Positions 52,142-61,335 are shown, counted from the first letter of the stretch. The stretch is 64,000 nt of DNA from an uncultured Porphyromonadaceae bacterium (GCA_900538555.1 UPYI01000017.1:1-64000), one strand, 5' to 3'. Program-made: numbers and translations. The notes: a model not told the origin generated them from the sequence alone.

Positions 52142-52275
52142 CCGACCGGCAAATTTTGTTCGGGACAACAAGAGATAAATTCGTTTGTAAGCGTTATCTT
52201 TGTACGCTTATTATCCCCGTGTTTGCAGCACCGGCAAAAAGGATGCTGCCAGCACAAGGAAACAAATCGACCCGA

Positions 52276-52962
52276 ATGAAACATATTCTTTTTATCTTAT
52301 TCATATTCTGCCTCACATCTTTACCTTGTACGGCTCAATCGGACGCTGTCGATTTCGATGCTATCGAACGGGCGGTCGGAGACCGGCAGTCCCCCTTTTT
52401 CTATCCCGCACTGATGCAACGCTATCTGAGCAACGACACCACGTTGTCGGACGACGAGTACCTGCATCTGTATATCGGCTATGCCTTTCAGGAAGAATAC
52501 AATCCGTACCGGACCTCTGTCTACGCCAACGTCAAGAACGAGCTATACACCAAGCTGGAACATACGCCAGCCGAATGCGACAGCATCGTATGGTATGCCC
52601 GGCGTACGCTGGATGATTTCCCGTTCGACCTGCGCCAGATGAATCTGTTGATCTACGCATTGAAAGAGAAAGGCGAAACCCAAGAAGCCGCAATCTGGGA
52701 ACATCGGCTGCGCCGCATTGTCGATACGATATTCTCTACTGGCGACGGCGAATCGCCCGAAACCGCATGGATCGTGATTCACCCCACCCATGAATACAAC
52801 ATCATCAACCGTATCGGGCTGACAGGTACGCACTACTCATTCGTAGAACCTTATTACGATTATGTAGCCGTAGGAGAAAATCCGCTGAACTTCGAAGGAT
52901 TCTATTTCAACGTACGGAAGATTCTGGAAGAATATATCCGAAAGTTCAATCCGACGGAATAA
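52276..52962 (+). CDS. DUF4919-family exported protein
   Basis: 228 residues from the ATG at 52276; a longer frame upstream crosses the DUF456 gene and is spurious. Signal peptide MKHILFILFIFCLTSLPC, cut after CTA. VDFDAIERAVGDRQSPFFYPALMQRY and LSDDEYLHLYIGYAFQEEYNPY, then a helical TPR-like middle and GLTGTHYSFVEPYYDYVAV, match the DUF4919 pattern. Function unknown. TATCTTTG at 52195-52202 is its likely -7 box. Confidence 0.8.
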   Translation: MKHILFILFIFCLTSLPCTAQSDAVDFDAIERAVGDRQSPFFYPALMQRYLSNDTTLSDDEYLHLYIGYAFQEEYNPYRTSVYANVKNELYTKLEHTPAECDSIVWYARRTLDDFPFDLRQMNLLIYALKEKGETQEAAIWEHRLRRIVDTIFSTGDGESPETAWIVIHPTHEYNIINRIGLTGTHYSFVEPYYDYVAVGENPLNFEGFYFNVRKILEEYIRKFNPTE

Positions 52963-53027
52963 TAAAAACAGGACGGCATACAAACAAAATCAAGATAAAA
53001 ATCATTTATATATAAAACTGAAATTCT

Positions 53028-53582
53028 ATGGAAATTAAACCCGGTAAATTGGTGGAACTCACCTACGACCTGTACGCCGGTTCGGGCGACGACGAAACAC
53101 TTATGATGCGTGCTACCGACGAACTGCCCGACCGCTTTGTCTTCGGCGTGGAGCAAAATGTACTCCCGGAATTGATGAAACGGTTGGAAGGCATGAAACA
53201 AGGCGATAAATTCGATATCGTTCTGACAGTAGACGAAGCATTCGGCGAACGCAACGAAGAACATGTCATGGAACTCGATAAAGAAATTTTCTTTGTCGAT
53301 GGAAAATTCGATGACAAAGTTGTATTCGAAGGCAACACGATCCCGATGATGACAGCAGACGGATACCGCATCAACGGCTCGGTGTTGAAAGTGACCGACA
53401 GCAAAGTGACAATGGACTTCAACCACCCGCTTGCCGGAGAAGACCTGCACTACGTCGGTGTAGTGAAACTGGTACGCGATGCTACCGAAGAAGAACTGCA
53501 CCCGAAACACGGTTGCGGAGGTTGCGGTCACGACGGCGGTTGCGGAGAATGCTGCGACGAAGGTTGCGGCGGCTGCCATTAA
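53028..53582 (+). CDS. FKBP-type peptidyl-prolyl isomerase, SlyD-like with Cys/His tail
   Basis: 184 residues. FKBP core 1-70 with inserted-flap domain (EAFGERNEEHVMELDKEIF, about 75-130) as in SlyD. The last 30 residues (KHGCGGCGHDGGCGECCDEGCGGCH) contain nine cysteines and three histidines, a strong metal-binding tail. In E. coli, SlyD's metal tail works with HypB in nickel delivery to hydrogenase. Here a complete hydrogenase locus lies 20 kb away and HypB lacks a His-rich store, so a nickel role is plausible, but zinc or copper binding would fit equally well. Confidence 0.9.
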   Translation: MEIKPGKLVELTYDLYAGSGDDETLMMRATDELPDRFVFGVEQNVLPELMKRLEGMKQGDKFDIVLTVDEAFGERNEEHVMELDKEIFFVDGKFDDKVVFEGNTIPMMTADGYRINGSVLKVTDSKVTMDFNHPLAGEDLHYVGVVKLVRDATEEELHPKHGCGGCGHDGGCGECCDEGCGGCH

Positions 53583-53644
53583 TCGCAAAGAAGGTCCGGC
53601 AATCACACGGTCGGTTCTCAGACCGATGCAAGAGAGCAAAACAT

Positions 53645-53800
53645 AAAAGGGGTTGTACCGAAATAAAATTTCGATGCGACCCCTTTTCGGTGCGTAAAAA
53701 TGCCTAAGATGAAAGTTGCTGAGGATAAGGACGACAGGAGTTTACTGGCGTAAACGACTTAGTCCGGATTCCGATGGCAACGCAGCAGATTGGACCTGAC
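53645..53800 (+). repeat. Terminator-hairpin repeat, full-length copy
   Basis: Hairpin 53645-53687 (AAAAGGGGTTG and GACCCCTTTT arms). The tail has CCTAAGATGAAAGTTGCTGA, GACAGGAGTTTACTGGCGTAAAC, TTAGTCCGGATTCCGATGG and GCAGCAGATTGGAC. It follows the SlyD-like gene by about 60 bases, in the same position relative to its gene as the copy at 21818. Confidence 0.75.
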
Positions 53801-53817
53801 GAACATCATCTTTCTTA

Positions 53818-54315
53818 TTACCAATAATTGGCGGGACGGCGTGCCCGACGTCCCAGAACGGTATGAATGTCGCCCAACACCGCCGACAACGACGATGAAA
53901 AAAGTTGGAGTTGCCACGCCGCACGCGCATCATCTTTCCCTACGTACCATTTACTCAATACATACGCCACCATGGCACGCTCCAACTGGTCACGCAAGAC
54001 CTCTTCGACAGCCGCACGGCGATCGGCGGGCAGACGGAATACCCAGTCGATACCGCCATCAGAGGGACACCGGGCTGTCGCCGCCACAACATAAGCCTGC
54101 AATTTCCCGTACATCATGCCAAACGCTTCATCCAACCCACGGCGCACCAACGGAAGTTCATCGTCTGTGAGAATCCAGTCGTCGCTCCATCCGCCCACTG
54201 CATCTTCCGCCTTCCGGGTGCGGGCGATATACGTACTCTCTGCCAACAGATCACGCATCAGCGACTCTATCGTGAAATGAAAAGTCACTTCTTCCGAACC
54301 ATTTTTCTTATCCAT
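53818..54315 (-). CDS. Unknown protein, last gene of the rhomboid operon
   Basis: 165 residues, no signal peptide, mixed alpha-helical with Trp-rich patches (GGWSDDWILTD, IDWVFRLPADRRAAVEEVLRDQLERAM). The N-terminus reads VTFHFTIESLMRDLLAESTYIART. I recognise no family with confidence. The start lies 31 bases inside the end of the rhomboid gene, so expression is coupled. It looks like a soluble partner or regulator of the protease. Confidence 0.6.
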   Translation of the reverse strand: MDKKNGSEEVTFHFTIESLMRDLLAESTYIARTRKAEDAVGGWSDDWILTDDELPLVRRGLDEAFGMMYGKLQAYVVAATARCPSDGGIDWVFRLPADRRAAVEEVLRDQLERAMVAYVLSKWYVGKDDARAAWQLQLFSSSLSAVLGDIHTVLGRRARRPANYW

Positions 54316-54896
54316 GTCATTACTTTTTTAAAAGGGTTATAAACAACTGCCGATGCCCAGCAAACGCCGCATAGGAATGCTACCAAGTGTAATGCACCGG
54401 GTAAATGGGGTAACAGGAAGCCGAGCAACAACGATACGGCTAACGACACCGTATAGGTTAGCCAGACGCGGAATTGAGGATAGAGGGAACGGAAACGAAA
54501 CAGATAATCCGCACCGATCAATACGTAATTGATCCCGCTCGCTCCTGCCACTAACCGGTCTCCCCGAGAGATCCATGCCGCCAACAAAGCCCCGACAAAA
54601 GCAAACACAAAAATCCTGTTGTCGGAGGAAAACGGTCGGAGACGTTTTACAAACCAAAGAAACAGTGCCATATTCAACGCCAGATGAAGAAACGACACAT
54701 GGAAAAATGAATAGGTGAACAACGTATAAAACGGAGCCGATGTGCCATATCCCAACCGGGAGGGCGCGTCGAATAATATTCCGACCGAATAACAGCCGAC
54801 ACACAATGCCACAAAAACAGCAGGCAACACATTCCGAAAATCCAACCGGCGGAGCAATGCCGTCCGCAGCGCGTTCAATTTATCCCGAAAACTCAT
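54285..54896 (-). CDS. Rhomboid-family intramembrane serine protease
   Basis: 203 residues with six predicted membrane segments. FTYSFFHVSFLHLALNMALFLWF near residue 55 has the HxxxN signature of TM2. AGASGINYVLIGADY near 115 has the catalytic Ser in GxSG. ALHLVAFLCGVCWA near 167 has the catalytic His, though the usual HxGG neighbours are altered. Rhomboids cut membrane proteins within the bilayer. Its start overlaps the upstream gene's stop (ATGA) and its end overlaps the downstream gene. Confidence 0.8.
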   Translation of the reverse strand: MSFRDKLNALRTALLRRLDFRNVLPAVFVALCVGCYSVGILFDAPSRLGYGTSAPFYTLFTYSFFHVSFLHLALNMALFLWFVKRLRPFSSDNRIFVFAFVGALLAAWISRGDRLVAGASGINYVLIGADYLFRFRSLYPQFRVWLTYTVSLAVSLLLGFLLPHLPGALHLVAFLCGVCWASAVVYNPFKKVMTWIRKMVRKK

Positions 54897-55303
54897 GAGC
54901 GCACCCCTCCTTTCTGCAACTTATACAGCAACAGCATTCCCGACTGCTCCGACAGATAAAAACGCGGAGCTTTGTATTCTGCCAAGATGGTAAACAAAGC
55001 ATCGTTGAACGATGCGGTCGGTTTGTGTTCGAGATAACGCCGTACCAAGTTCGTCAAATCCCGATACATCTCCTGCTTGCACGGATTCTGGCAACGGGGT
55101 AACGGGCGTCCGGACATCAGCCGGCGCACATTCCGGCGAGCCTCCTCATAAGTAATGTAAAAACGCGGGGCTTCCCGGCGTAATGTTTCCCGTACAATCT
55201 CAGCCCGCGAAATAAACGGGGCTTTCTTTCCGAACGACCGGAGCGTATCTTCATAGGCTTTCAAAAAATCACGGTCGCGCTCGCTTTTAAATAACAATTT
55301 CAT
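54893..55303 (-). CDS. Unknown helical basic protein, first gene of the rhomboid operon
   Basis: 136 residues from the ATG at 55303 (MKLLFKSERDRDFLKAYED); the longer frame adds an unlikely N-terminus. It is Arg/Lys-rich and helical (SRAEIVRETLRREAPRFYITYEEARRNVRRLMSG), with one Cys pair (RCQNPC) and LVRRYLEHKPTASFNDALF. Possibly nucleic-acid binding by charge, but no domain is recognised. It overlaps the rhomboid start by 4 bases. Confidence 0.6.
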   Translation of the reverse strand: MKLLFKSERDRDFLKAYEDTLRSFGKKAPFISRAEIVRETLRREAPRFYITYEEARRNVRRLMSGRPLPRCQNPCKQEMYRDLTNLVRRYLEHKPTASFNDALFTILAEYKAPRFYLSEQSGMLLLYKLQKGGVRS

Positions 55304-55574
55304 AGCTTCGTTCCTTGCGGGAATCCAGCTTACGGACGGTCGAACGATCGTCCCCGATAGAATAGGTGATGCAAATATAGTCCAACAATGGTAATATACC
55401 AAATATTTTTGTGGTTATTTTACCATTTCTGAAATTTTAATACTTTTTCGAGGTACTACGCAAATCGAGATTCAAAATAATTAGCTAATTTTGATTGTTT
55501 GCAGAAACGACTTTCGGGAGATTGCCGAAAAGGAAAACAGCCATACACAAAACATTGGTTTCAAATTATTTAAA

Positions 55575-56570
55575 ATGAATTTCAGAACTACGATATCCAC
55601 GTCGCCCCAACCGGGATACCTCCGGCATTCGCAGCCTATCCTGCTATTAGGCTCTTGCTTTGCCGAAAATATCGGACGGAAATTGCAGGAAAAGAAATTC
55701 GACATCGACCTCAATCCATTCGGCACGCTCTACAACCCCTACTCCATTGCCGACGCGATCGACCGCATCGCAAAGGGACAGACGGTGACACCGGATGAGC
55801 TGTTCGAGCAAAACGGTGCATGGCACAGTTTCGCCTACCACTCCCGTTTTTCCCATCCCGACCGATCGTCCGCCCTTTTCGAAATGAACCGGCGGTTGCA
55901 ACAGGCACACGAACGAATGAAATCGGTACGGCATATCTTCATCACTTTCGGCACGGCATACGTATATGTCCTGCACGAAACGGGGCAAGTCGTCGCCAAT
56001 TGCCATAAAGTGAAAGCAAACCGTTTCGACCGACGGCGGCTGACCGTCGATGAAATCGTCGCCCGCTGGAAAGAATGTATCGCCCGGTTGGGCGAATGCG
56101 CACCCGATGCCCGTATATTGTTCACGGTAAGTCCGATCCGTCATCTGAGTGACGGTATGCACGACAACCAGTTGAGTAAAGCGACGCTGCTATTGGCGAT
56201 CGACCGGATTTGCCAACAGTTCGGACATTGCAGCTACTTTCCGTCGTATGAAATCGTAATGGACGACTTGCGCGATTATCGGTTTTACGAATCGGACATG
56301 GCACATCCGACAGCGACTGCTGTCGATTACATCGACCAGATATTCGAAAATACATATTTCGACGAGGAGACACGTCAGATCGCACGACGCTGGGAAAAAA
56401 TCGCAGCCGCCCTGCAACACAGACCACTGGTTCCGCAAAGCGAAAGCTACCGGACATTCCTGTCGAACACCCTACGACAAATCCAAGAACTAAAACAACG
56501 ATACCCGTTTCTCGATATGGAAAAAGAAATATCGGAAACCCGATCGAAGCTGAATACATTATGCGTATGA
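55575..56570 (+). CDS. GSCFA-domain protein
   Basis: 331 residues from the ATG at 55575. LLLGSCFAENIGRKLQEKKF near residue 25 is the name-giving motif; NPFGTLYNPYSIADAI, FITFGTAYVYVLHETG and FTVSPIRHLSDGMHDN follow. The order GSCF ... GTA ... HLSDG is like the catalytic blocks of SGNH/GDSL esterases, so an esterase or acyltransferase activity is plausible but not established. It overlaps the murF-alr start by 10 bases and is therefore co-translated with a peptidoglycan precursor enzyme. Confidence 0.88.
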   Translation: MNFRTTISTSPQPGYLRHSQPILLLGSCFAENIGRKLQEKKFDIDLNPFGTLYNPYSIADAIDRIAKGQTVTPDELFEQNGAWHSFAYHSRFSHPDRSSALFEMNRRLQQAHERMKSVRHIFITFGTAYVYVLHETGQVVANCHKVKANRFDRRRLTVDEIVARWKECIARLGECAPDARILFTVSPIRHLSDGMHDNQLSKATLLLAIDRICQQFGHCSYFPSYEIVMDDLRDYRFYESDMAHPTATAVDYIDQIFENTYFDEETRQIARRWEKIAAALQHRPLVPQSESYRTFLSNTLRQIQELKQRYPFLDMEKEISETRSKLNTLCV

Positions 56571-59041
56571 GCTACACAACAAGCGAAATAGCCCGAATCA
56601 TCAAAGCGGAGAAATCCGCTCCGTTCACCGATTACACGCTGTCGGCATTGCTGACCGACAGCCGGTCGCTGACATTCCCCGACGAAACCCTGTTCTTCGC
56701 CCTGATCACCGAACGCAACGACGGACACCGCTACATCGAGGAACTCTATCAAAAAGGCGTCCGCAATTTTGTAATCGAACATCAGGTGGAACATCAGAAA
56801 CAGATGGGCGACGCCAACTTCCTGATGGTAAAAGACACCCTTGCCGCCTTACAGGCTTTGGCAGCATACCACCGCAGACAATTCAATATCCCGGTGATCG
56901 GCATCACCGGCAGCAACGGAAAGACCACGGTCAAAGAGTGGCTGTACCAATTGTTGCAACCCAACTTCAACATCGTGCGTTCGCCGCGCAGCTACAACTC
57001 GCAGATAGGCGTTCCCCTCTCGGTGTGGCAGATGAACGAAAAAACCGAACTGGCAATCTTCGAAGCGGGAATCTCCCAACCCGACGAAATGCAGAAACTG
57101 GAAAACATCATCAAACCGACGATCGGTGTCATCACCAACATCGGCGAAGCTCATCAGGAGGGTTTCCAGACGATACAGCAAAAATGTATGGAAAAACTCA
57201 GCCTGCTGGAAGGTTGCGAATGTATCATCTACAACAGCGACGACCCGATCATTCAGGAATGTATCGAGAAACGTTGCCTCGGAACTTGCGCGATCGCATG
57301 GTCGCGTAAAAACGTAAACAGCCCGCTCTACATTTCGAATATAGTCAAAGGAGCGGAAACCACCCGCATCGACTTCACCTATCTGCAATACCAACGCAGC
57401 ATCACCATACCGTTCGTAGAGGATGCCTCGATCGAAAATGCCATCAACTGTCTGGCAATCATGCTCTACGTCCTGCCCGTTTCGGAACTCATTATCGAGC
57501 GGATGCCCAAATTGCAGCCGGTAGCCATGCGTATGGAGGTAAAAGAGGGCAACAACAACTGCCTCATCATCAACGACAGCTACAATTCCGATATCAATTC
57601 GCTGACTATCGCACTCGATTTTCAAGCCCGCCGCGCCGCCGCCAAAGGTATGCGCCGTACGCTGATCCTTTCGGACATCTATCAAACCGGTCTGCCACCG
57701 GCAACATTGTATCGCAAAGTTTCCGACATCATCGTGCACAAAGGCATCGACCGGCTGATCGGTATCGGTCCGGTGATCTCGGACAACGCCTACCTGTTCA
57801 ACGTAGAGAAAGAATTTTACGATTCGACCTACGAATTTCTGGAAGCACATCCGTTAGGCAACTTCAACAACGAACTTATTCTGATAAAGGGTGCCCGCGA
57901 ATTTCAATTCGAACTCATCTCGGAAGCCCTCGAACTAAAACTGCACGAAACCATACTGGAAGTAAATCTGGATGCGATCGTCAGCAACTACCTGTACTAT
58001 AAAGAGAAACTGAACCCGACTACCAAAATCGTCTGTATGGTGAAAGCGTTCGGTTACGGAGCCGGATCGTACGAACTTGCCAAGACCCTGCAAGACCGGG
58101 GTGCAGACTATCTGGCGGTAGCCGTAGCCGACGAAGGCGCCGAACTGCGCAAAGCAGGCATCACCATGCCGATCATCGTCATGAATCCGGAAATCAGTAG
58201 TTTCCGCACACTGTTCAGTTATTTTCTGGAACCGGAAATATACAGTTTCGCCCTTCTGGAAAAAATCATACACGAAGGCGAACGGTTAGGAGTTACCAAC
58301 TACCCCGTACATATCAAAATAGATTCGGGCATGCACCGTCTCGGATTCGAAGAGAAAGATATGGACCGCCTGATCGAAACATTGAAAGAGCAGAACGTGA
58401 TCGTTCCCCGATCGGTATTCTCGCATCTGGCAGGGAGCGACAGCCCGCAGTTCGACGACTTCACCCTCAACCAGATCGAACTCTTCACCCGTTGCGCCGA
58501 CCGGTTGCAGACGCTTACCCCACACCGTATTCTGCGTCATATCCTGAACACGGCAGGCATCTCCCGTTTCACCGACTATCAGATGGATATGGTGCGGCTG
58601 GGTATCGGACTGTACGGAGTATCGCCGCTCGAAGAGGGAGAACCCGGACTGAAAACAGCCAGTACGCTAAAAAGTACCATTCTCGAAATTAAAGACTTGA
58701 AACAGGAGGAAACCGTCGGATACGGACGCAAAGGCATCTTATCGCGCGACTCGCGTATCGCTGCCGTCCCGATCGGATATGCCGACGGATTAGACCGGCA
58801 TCTGAGCCGGGGCAACGGATATATGATCGTAAACGGGAAGAAAGCACCGATTGTCGGAAACATCTGCATGGATGTCACGCTGATAGATGTCACCGATATT
58901 CCCTGCAAGGAAGGCGACCGGGTAGAAATATTCGGGGAACAACTGCCGGTGACCGAAATAGCCCGGATCATCGATACGATCCCCTACGAAATTCTCACCT
59001 CCGTATCGTCGCGTGTGAAACGGGTTTACTATCGGGAATAA
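56561..59041 (+). CDS. Fused UDP-MurNAc-tripeptide:D-Ala-D-Ala ligase / alanine racemase
   Basis: 826 residues; an ATG two codons later (56567) is also possible. The first half is MurF: GITGSNGKTTVKEW (P-loop 117-123), SPRSYNSQIGVPLS, INDSYNSDINSLTIAL and KGARE near 450. The second half is alanine racemase: LEVNLDAIVSNYLYYK near 467, PLP Lys495 in MVKAFGYGAGS, KIDSGMHRLGF, MVRLGIGLYG and the C-terminal GNICMDVTLIDVTDI with the catalytic Tyr region. One polypeptide makes D-alanine and uses D-Ala-D-Ala, a fusion typical of Bacteroidota. It follows GSCFA with overlap and ends at a strong terminator. Confidence 0.96.
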   Translation: MRMSYTTSEIARIIKAEKSAPFTDYTLSALLTDSRSLTFPDETLFFALITERNDGHRYIEELYQKGVRNFVIEHQVEHQKQMGDANFLMVKDTLAALQALAAYHRRQFNIPVIGITGSNGKTTVKEWLYQLLQPNFNIVRSPRSYNSQIGVPLSVWQMNEKTELAIFEAGISQPDEMQKLENIIKPTIGVITNIGEAHQEGFQTIQQKCMEKLSLLEGCECIIYNSDDPIIQECIEKRCLGTCAIAWSRKNVNSPLYISNIVKGAETTRIDFTYLQYQRSITIPFVEDASIENAINCLAIMLYVLPVSELIIERMPKLQPVAMRMEVKEGNNNCLIINDSYNSDINSLTIALDFQARRAAAKGMRRTLILSDIYQTGLPPATLYRKVSDIIVHKGIDRLIGIGPVISDNAYLFNVEKEFYDSTYEFLEAHPLGNFNNELILIKGAREFQFELISEALELKLHETILEVNLDAIVSNYLYYKEKLNPTTKIVCMVKAFGYGAGSYELAKTLQDRGADYLAVAVADEGAELRKAGITMPIIVMNPEISSFRTLFSYFLEPEIYSFALLEKIIHEGERLGVTNYPVHIKIDSGMHRLGFEEKDMDRLIETLKEQNVIVPRSVFSHLAGSDSPQFDDFTLNQIELFTRCADRLQTLTPHRILRHILNTAGISRFTDYQMDMVRLGIGLYGVSPLEEGEPGLKTASTLKSTILEIKDLKQEETVGYGRKGILSRDSRIAAVPIGYADGLDRHLSRGNGYMIVNGKKAPIVGNICMDVTLIDVTDIPCKEGDRVEIFGEQLPVTEIARIIDTIPYEILTSVSSRVKRVYYRE

Positions 59042-59130
59042 CCCGGCTCCATTCCAGTGCGATCGGCAAGCAGAATCTGTCCTTATCCCCACAAGCGGAA
59101 CGAAAACACACCGCCCTTTCACAAAATAGA

Positions 59131-59174
59131 GAAGAGCCCCCAAAAGTTCTATGTCGAACTTTTGGGGGCTCTTC
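59131..59174 (+). terminator. Terminator after murF-alr
   Basis: GAAGAGCCCCCAAAAGTT and AACTTTTGGGGGCTCTTC form a perfect 18-pair stem around CTATGTCG. Confidence 0.9.
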
Positions 59175-59234
59175 ACTTATAGCGAGAATATTTATTCGTT
59201 CGGGACATTCGTATTATCATCACCCGCTGCCCCT

Positions 59235-59399
59235 TTGTTATTTACGCAAATAAAGCACTATAAAACAAGAAATTAGACAGAATACGCAAACAAATAACAA
59301 CGGATTCTGAAACCAATCTGCCGCTTTTCCAAGAAAAAAATCCACTATTTTGCCGTTTTTCCAAGATAAAAACAGTGCGATTCTGCCGCTTTTCCAAGA
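59235..59399. repeat. Inverted repeat and three 16-base direct repeats
   Basis: TTGTTATTT (59235) and AAATAACAA (59292) form an inverted repeat. Downstream, TGCCGCTTTTCCAAGA occurs at 59319-59334, 59351-59366 (one change) and 59384-59399, spaced 32-33 bases, close to three helical turns. They lie between two convergent gene ends, so they are not an ordinary promoter. Nothing else is seen between 59175 and 59430. Confidence 0.55.
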
Positions 59400-59430
59400 T
59401 CGGCAACCTTGTTACAAGGATAATCCGAGC

Positions 59431-60924
59431 TTACAATTTCACCGTAATCTGCTTAGGTTCGCTTTCGTTATGCACCCGGTCGAAAGCCGTCACTACATAT
59501 ATGTATTTCCGCGTACCGTCGGCATAAGGCAAAAGATAAGCGGTATTGCGGGTAATCGTCACCAATGCATCCATTCGCGACAAATCGATCGGTTCTCCGG
59601 CATCGAAACGATAAACGGCATAATAGATATGCTTTTGCATTTCGTCTTTGGTCGATTTCGATTTCCAACTCAACATCAATCCATAGTTGGTACGCACTGT
59701 TTTCAACGACGATACCGCATCGGGACACTTGTCATCTATATATGTATAGGCAGGGATGAATGCCGGATAGGCATAATAGTTTTCACGCAGTTCGTCGGTA
59801 ATACCTTTATAATTTTCGAGAACCGCATAACCATGCCACATGCAATTCCCTCCGACCGCATCGAGGTAACGGCTTAATTCGATTTTGCGTGCCAGCTGGT
59901 TACTCCCTTTCGCCAAGTCGGGCGCATCCATCGTACGTACGACATCCTGCCCGATATACAGATGACGTCCGAACGTATGGCGGTTCCACCAACGAGCCAG
60001 ATGCTCGGACGGAGCCGGCGGATTTTGCAATGTCCAGTAAAGCTGAGGCATCACATAATCGACCCAACCTTTCTCTGCCCACCACAACACATCGGCATAC
60101 AGGTCGTCGTAGTTCTGCAATCCGTTCGAATTGCTGCCGTCGATCCAAGTCGCGAAATTGCGATAGATACCAAACGGACTGATGCCGAAACGCACCCACG
60201 GTTTCAACGATTTGATTTCGGTCTGCAACCGCTCGACAAGCCGGTTCACATTGTCGCGACGCCACTCATCGATCGGCATATCGCCACCATACATACGGTA
60301 ACTTGCCGTATCGGGAAAACATTCGCCCTTTACGGGATAAGGATAAAAATAGTCGTCCATGTGGATGGCATCTATGTCGTAACGCGACACAATGTCACGG
60401 ACAATCTTGGCAATGTGATCGCTCGACTCGGGACGCCCGGGATCGAAATAACATTTACCGCCATACCACAGGAAATATTCGGGATGCTGATGATACAAAT
60501 GGTCTTGGCACGGTTGCTCGGTTTCGGTTGCCGTCACCCGATAGGGATTGATCCATGCGTGCAGTTCCATATTCCGCTCATGGCACAGACTCACGACATA
60601 AGCCAACGGATCCCAATACGGATCGGGGGCTTCTCCTGCCGTACCGGTCAAATGGCGGCTCCACGCCTCGTAAGGCGAATCGTAAAACGCATCGGACTGC
60701 GGACGCACTTGAAATATCACGGCATTGAATCCGTTTTGTTGCAGGTAATCGAGCGACCGACGGATAAACGCCTTATTTTCTTCGGTCGTCTGCGTACGGT
60801 AGCGCGACTGCCAGATCGTGCTGAGCCAAGCTCCGCGAAATTCGCGCTTAGGATGCTCTTGCGCCACAGATAAGAAAAGGGTCAGAAACGAAACGCCTGC
60901 CAGAATTATTTTTTTCAATGTCAT
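59431..60924 (-). CDS. GHL10-family (DUF187/YngK-like) glycoside hydrolase-like protein
   Basis: 497 residues, signal peptide MTLKKIILAGVSFLTLFLSVA. REFRGAWLSTIWQS near residue 26, FNAVIFQVRPQSDAFYDS, LHAWINPYRVT, DIDAIHMDDYFYPYPV and GISPFGIYRNFA follow the GHL10 (DUF187) TIM barrel. Residues 400-497 form a fibronectin-like domain. It is likely a secreted or periplasmic glycosidase; YngK-type enzymes are thought to act on peptidoglycan or surface glycans. Three tandem promoter repeats lie upstream (60975-61193), reading towards it. Confidence 0.9.
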   Translation of the reverse strand: MTLKKIILAGVSFLTLFLSVAQEHPKREFRGAWLSTIWQSRYRTQTTEENKAFIRRSLDYLQQNGFNAVIFQVRPQSDAFYDSPYEAWSRHLTGTAGEAPDPYWDPLAYVVSLCHERNMELHAWINPYRVTATETEQPCQDHLYHQHPEYFLWYGGKCYFDPGRPESSDHIAKIVRDIVSRYDIDAIHMDDYFYPYPVKGECFPDTASYRMYGGDMPIDEWRRDNVNRLVERLQTEIKSLKPWVRFGISPFGIYRNFATWIDGSNSNGLQNYDDLYADVLWWAEKGWVDYVMPQLYWTLQNPPAPSEHLARWWNRHTFGRHLYIGQDVVRTMDAPDLAKGSNQLARKIELSRYLDAVGGNCMWHGYAVLENYKGITDELRENYYAYPAFIPAYTYIDDKCPDAVSSLKTVRTNYGLMLSWKSKSTKDEMQKHIYYAVYRFDAGEPIDLSRMDALVTITRNTAYLLPYADGTRKYIYVVTAFDRVHNESEPKQITVKL

Positions 60925-60974
60925 TGTTCCAGAATATTATAGGGAAACGATATACCGCTGTCGCATAACGACGG

Positions 60975-61193
60975 CAAAGATAATGCAAATGAGGGCAGAG
61001 AGATCAAACTTGTTTGAATGACTATGCCGAGTGCAGCTTATCTTCTGCAAAGATAATGCAAATGAGGGCAGAGACATCAAACTCGTTTGAATGACTATGC
61101 CGAGTGCAGCTTATCTTCTACAAAGATAATGCAAATGAGGGCAGAGACATCAAACTTGTTTGAATGACTATGCCGAGTGCAGCTTATCTTCTG
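60975..61193 (-). repeat. Three tandem 73-bp promoter-bearing repeats
   Basis: Copies at 60975-61047, 61048-61120 and 61121-61193 differ at only a few bases. On the minus strand each ends TTTGCATTATCTTTG, with TTTG about 22 bases before TATCTTTG (complement CAAAGATA at 60975, 61048, 61121). All three promoters face the GHL10 gene at 60924. CACTCGGCATAG is the same core as in the copies at 9239 and 43335. The third copy abuts the left direct repeat of the ATPase cassette. Confidence 0.85.
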
Positions 61194-61251
61194 CAAATTT
61201 AGATATAAATCTCAATTTATATGCCAGCCCAATAAGAAAACGTCAAGACCA
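61192..61251. repeat. Left 60-bp direct repeat of the ATPase cassette
   Basis: TGCAAATTTAGATATAAATC...TCAAGACCA, identical to 63120-63179 at 56 of 60 positions and in the same orientation. The pair encloses the two-gene cassette. The gap 61252-61404 otherwise holds the cassette terminator. Confidence 0.85.
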
Positions 61252-61335
61252 CCCCTATCTTTATGGCGCAGGTAGTCTCGGTGAACAATCCTCAAAATAA
61301 ATATTTCAGTGTATCGGCTATTCCAATTAACAAGT

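Noticed and set aside
51721..52962. 413-codon frame covering DUF456 and DUF4919
   Set aside because: The signal peptide at 52276 and the separate -7 box show that the DUF4919 gene starts there; the earlier part is a shifted reading of the DUF456 gene.
60975..61193. Tandem repeats considered as a CRISPR array
   Set aside because: The three 73-bp units are contiguous with no unique spacers, and no cas gene is present.
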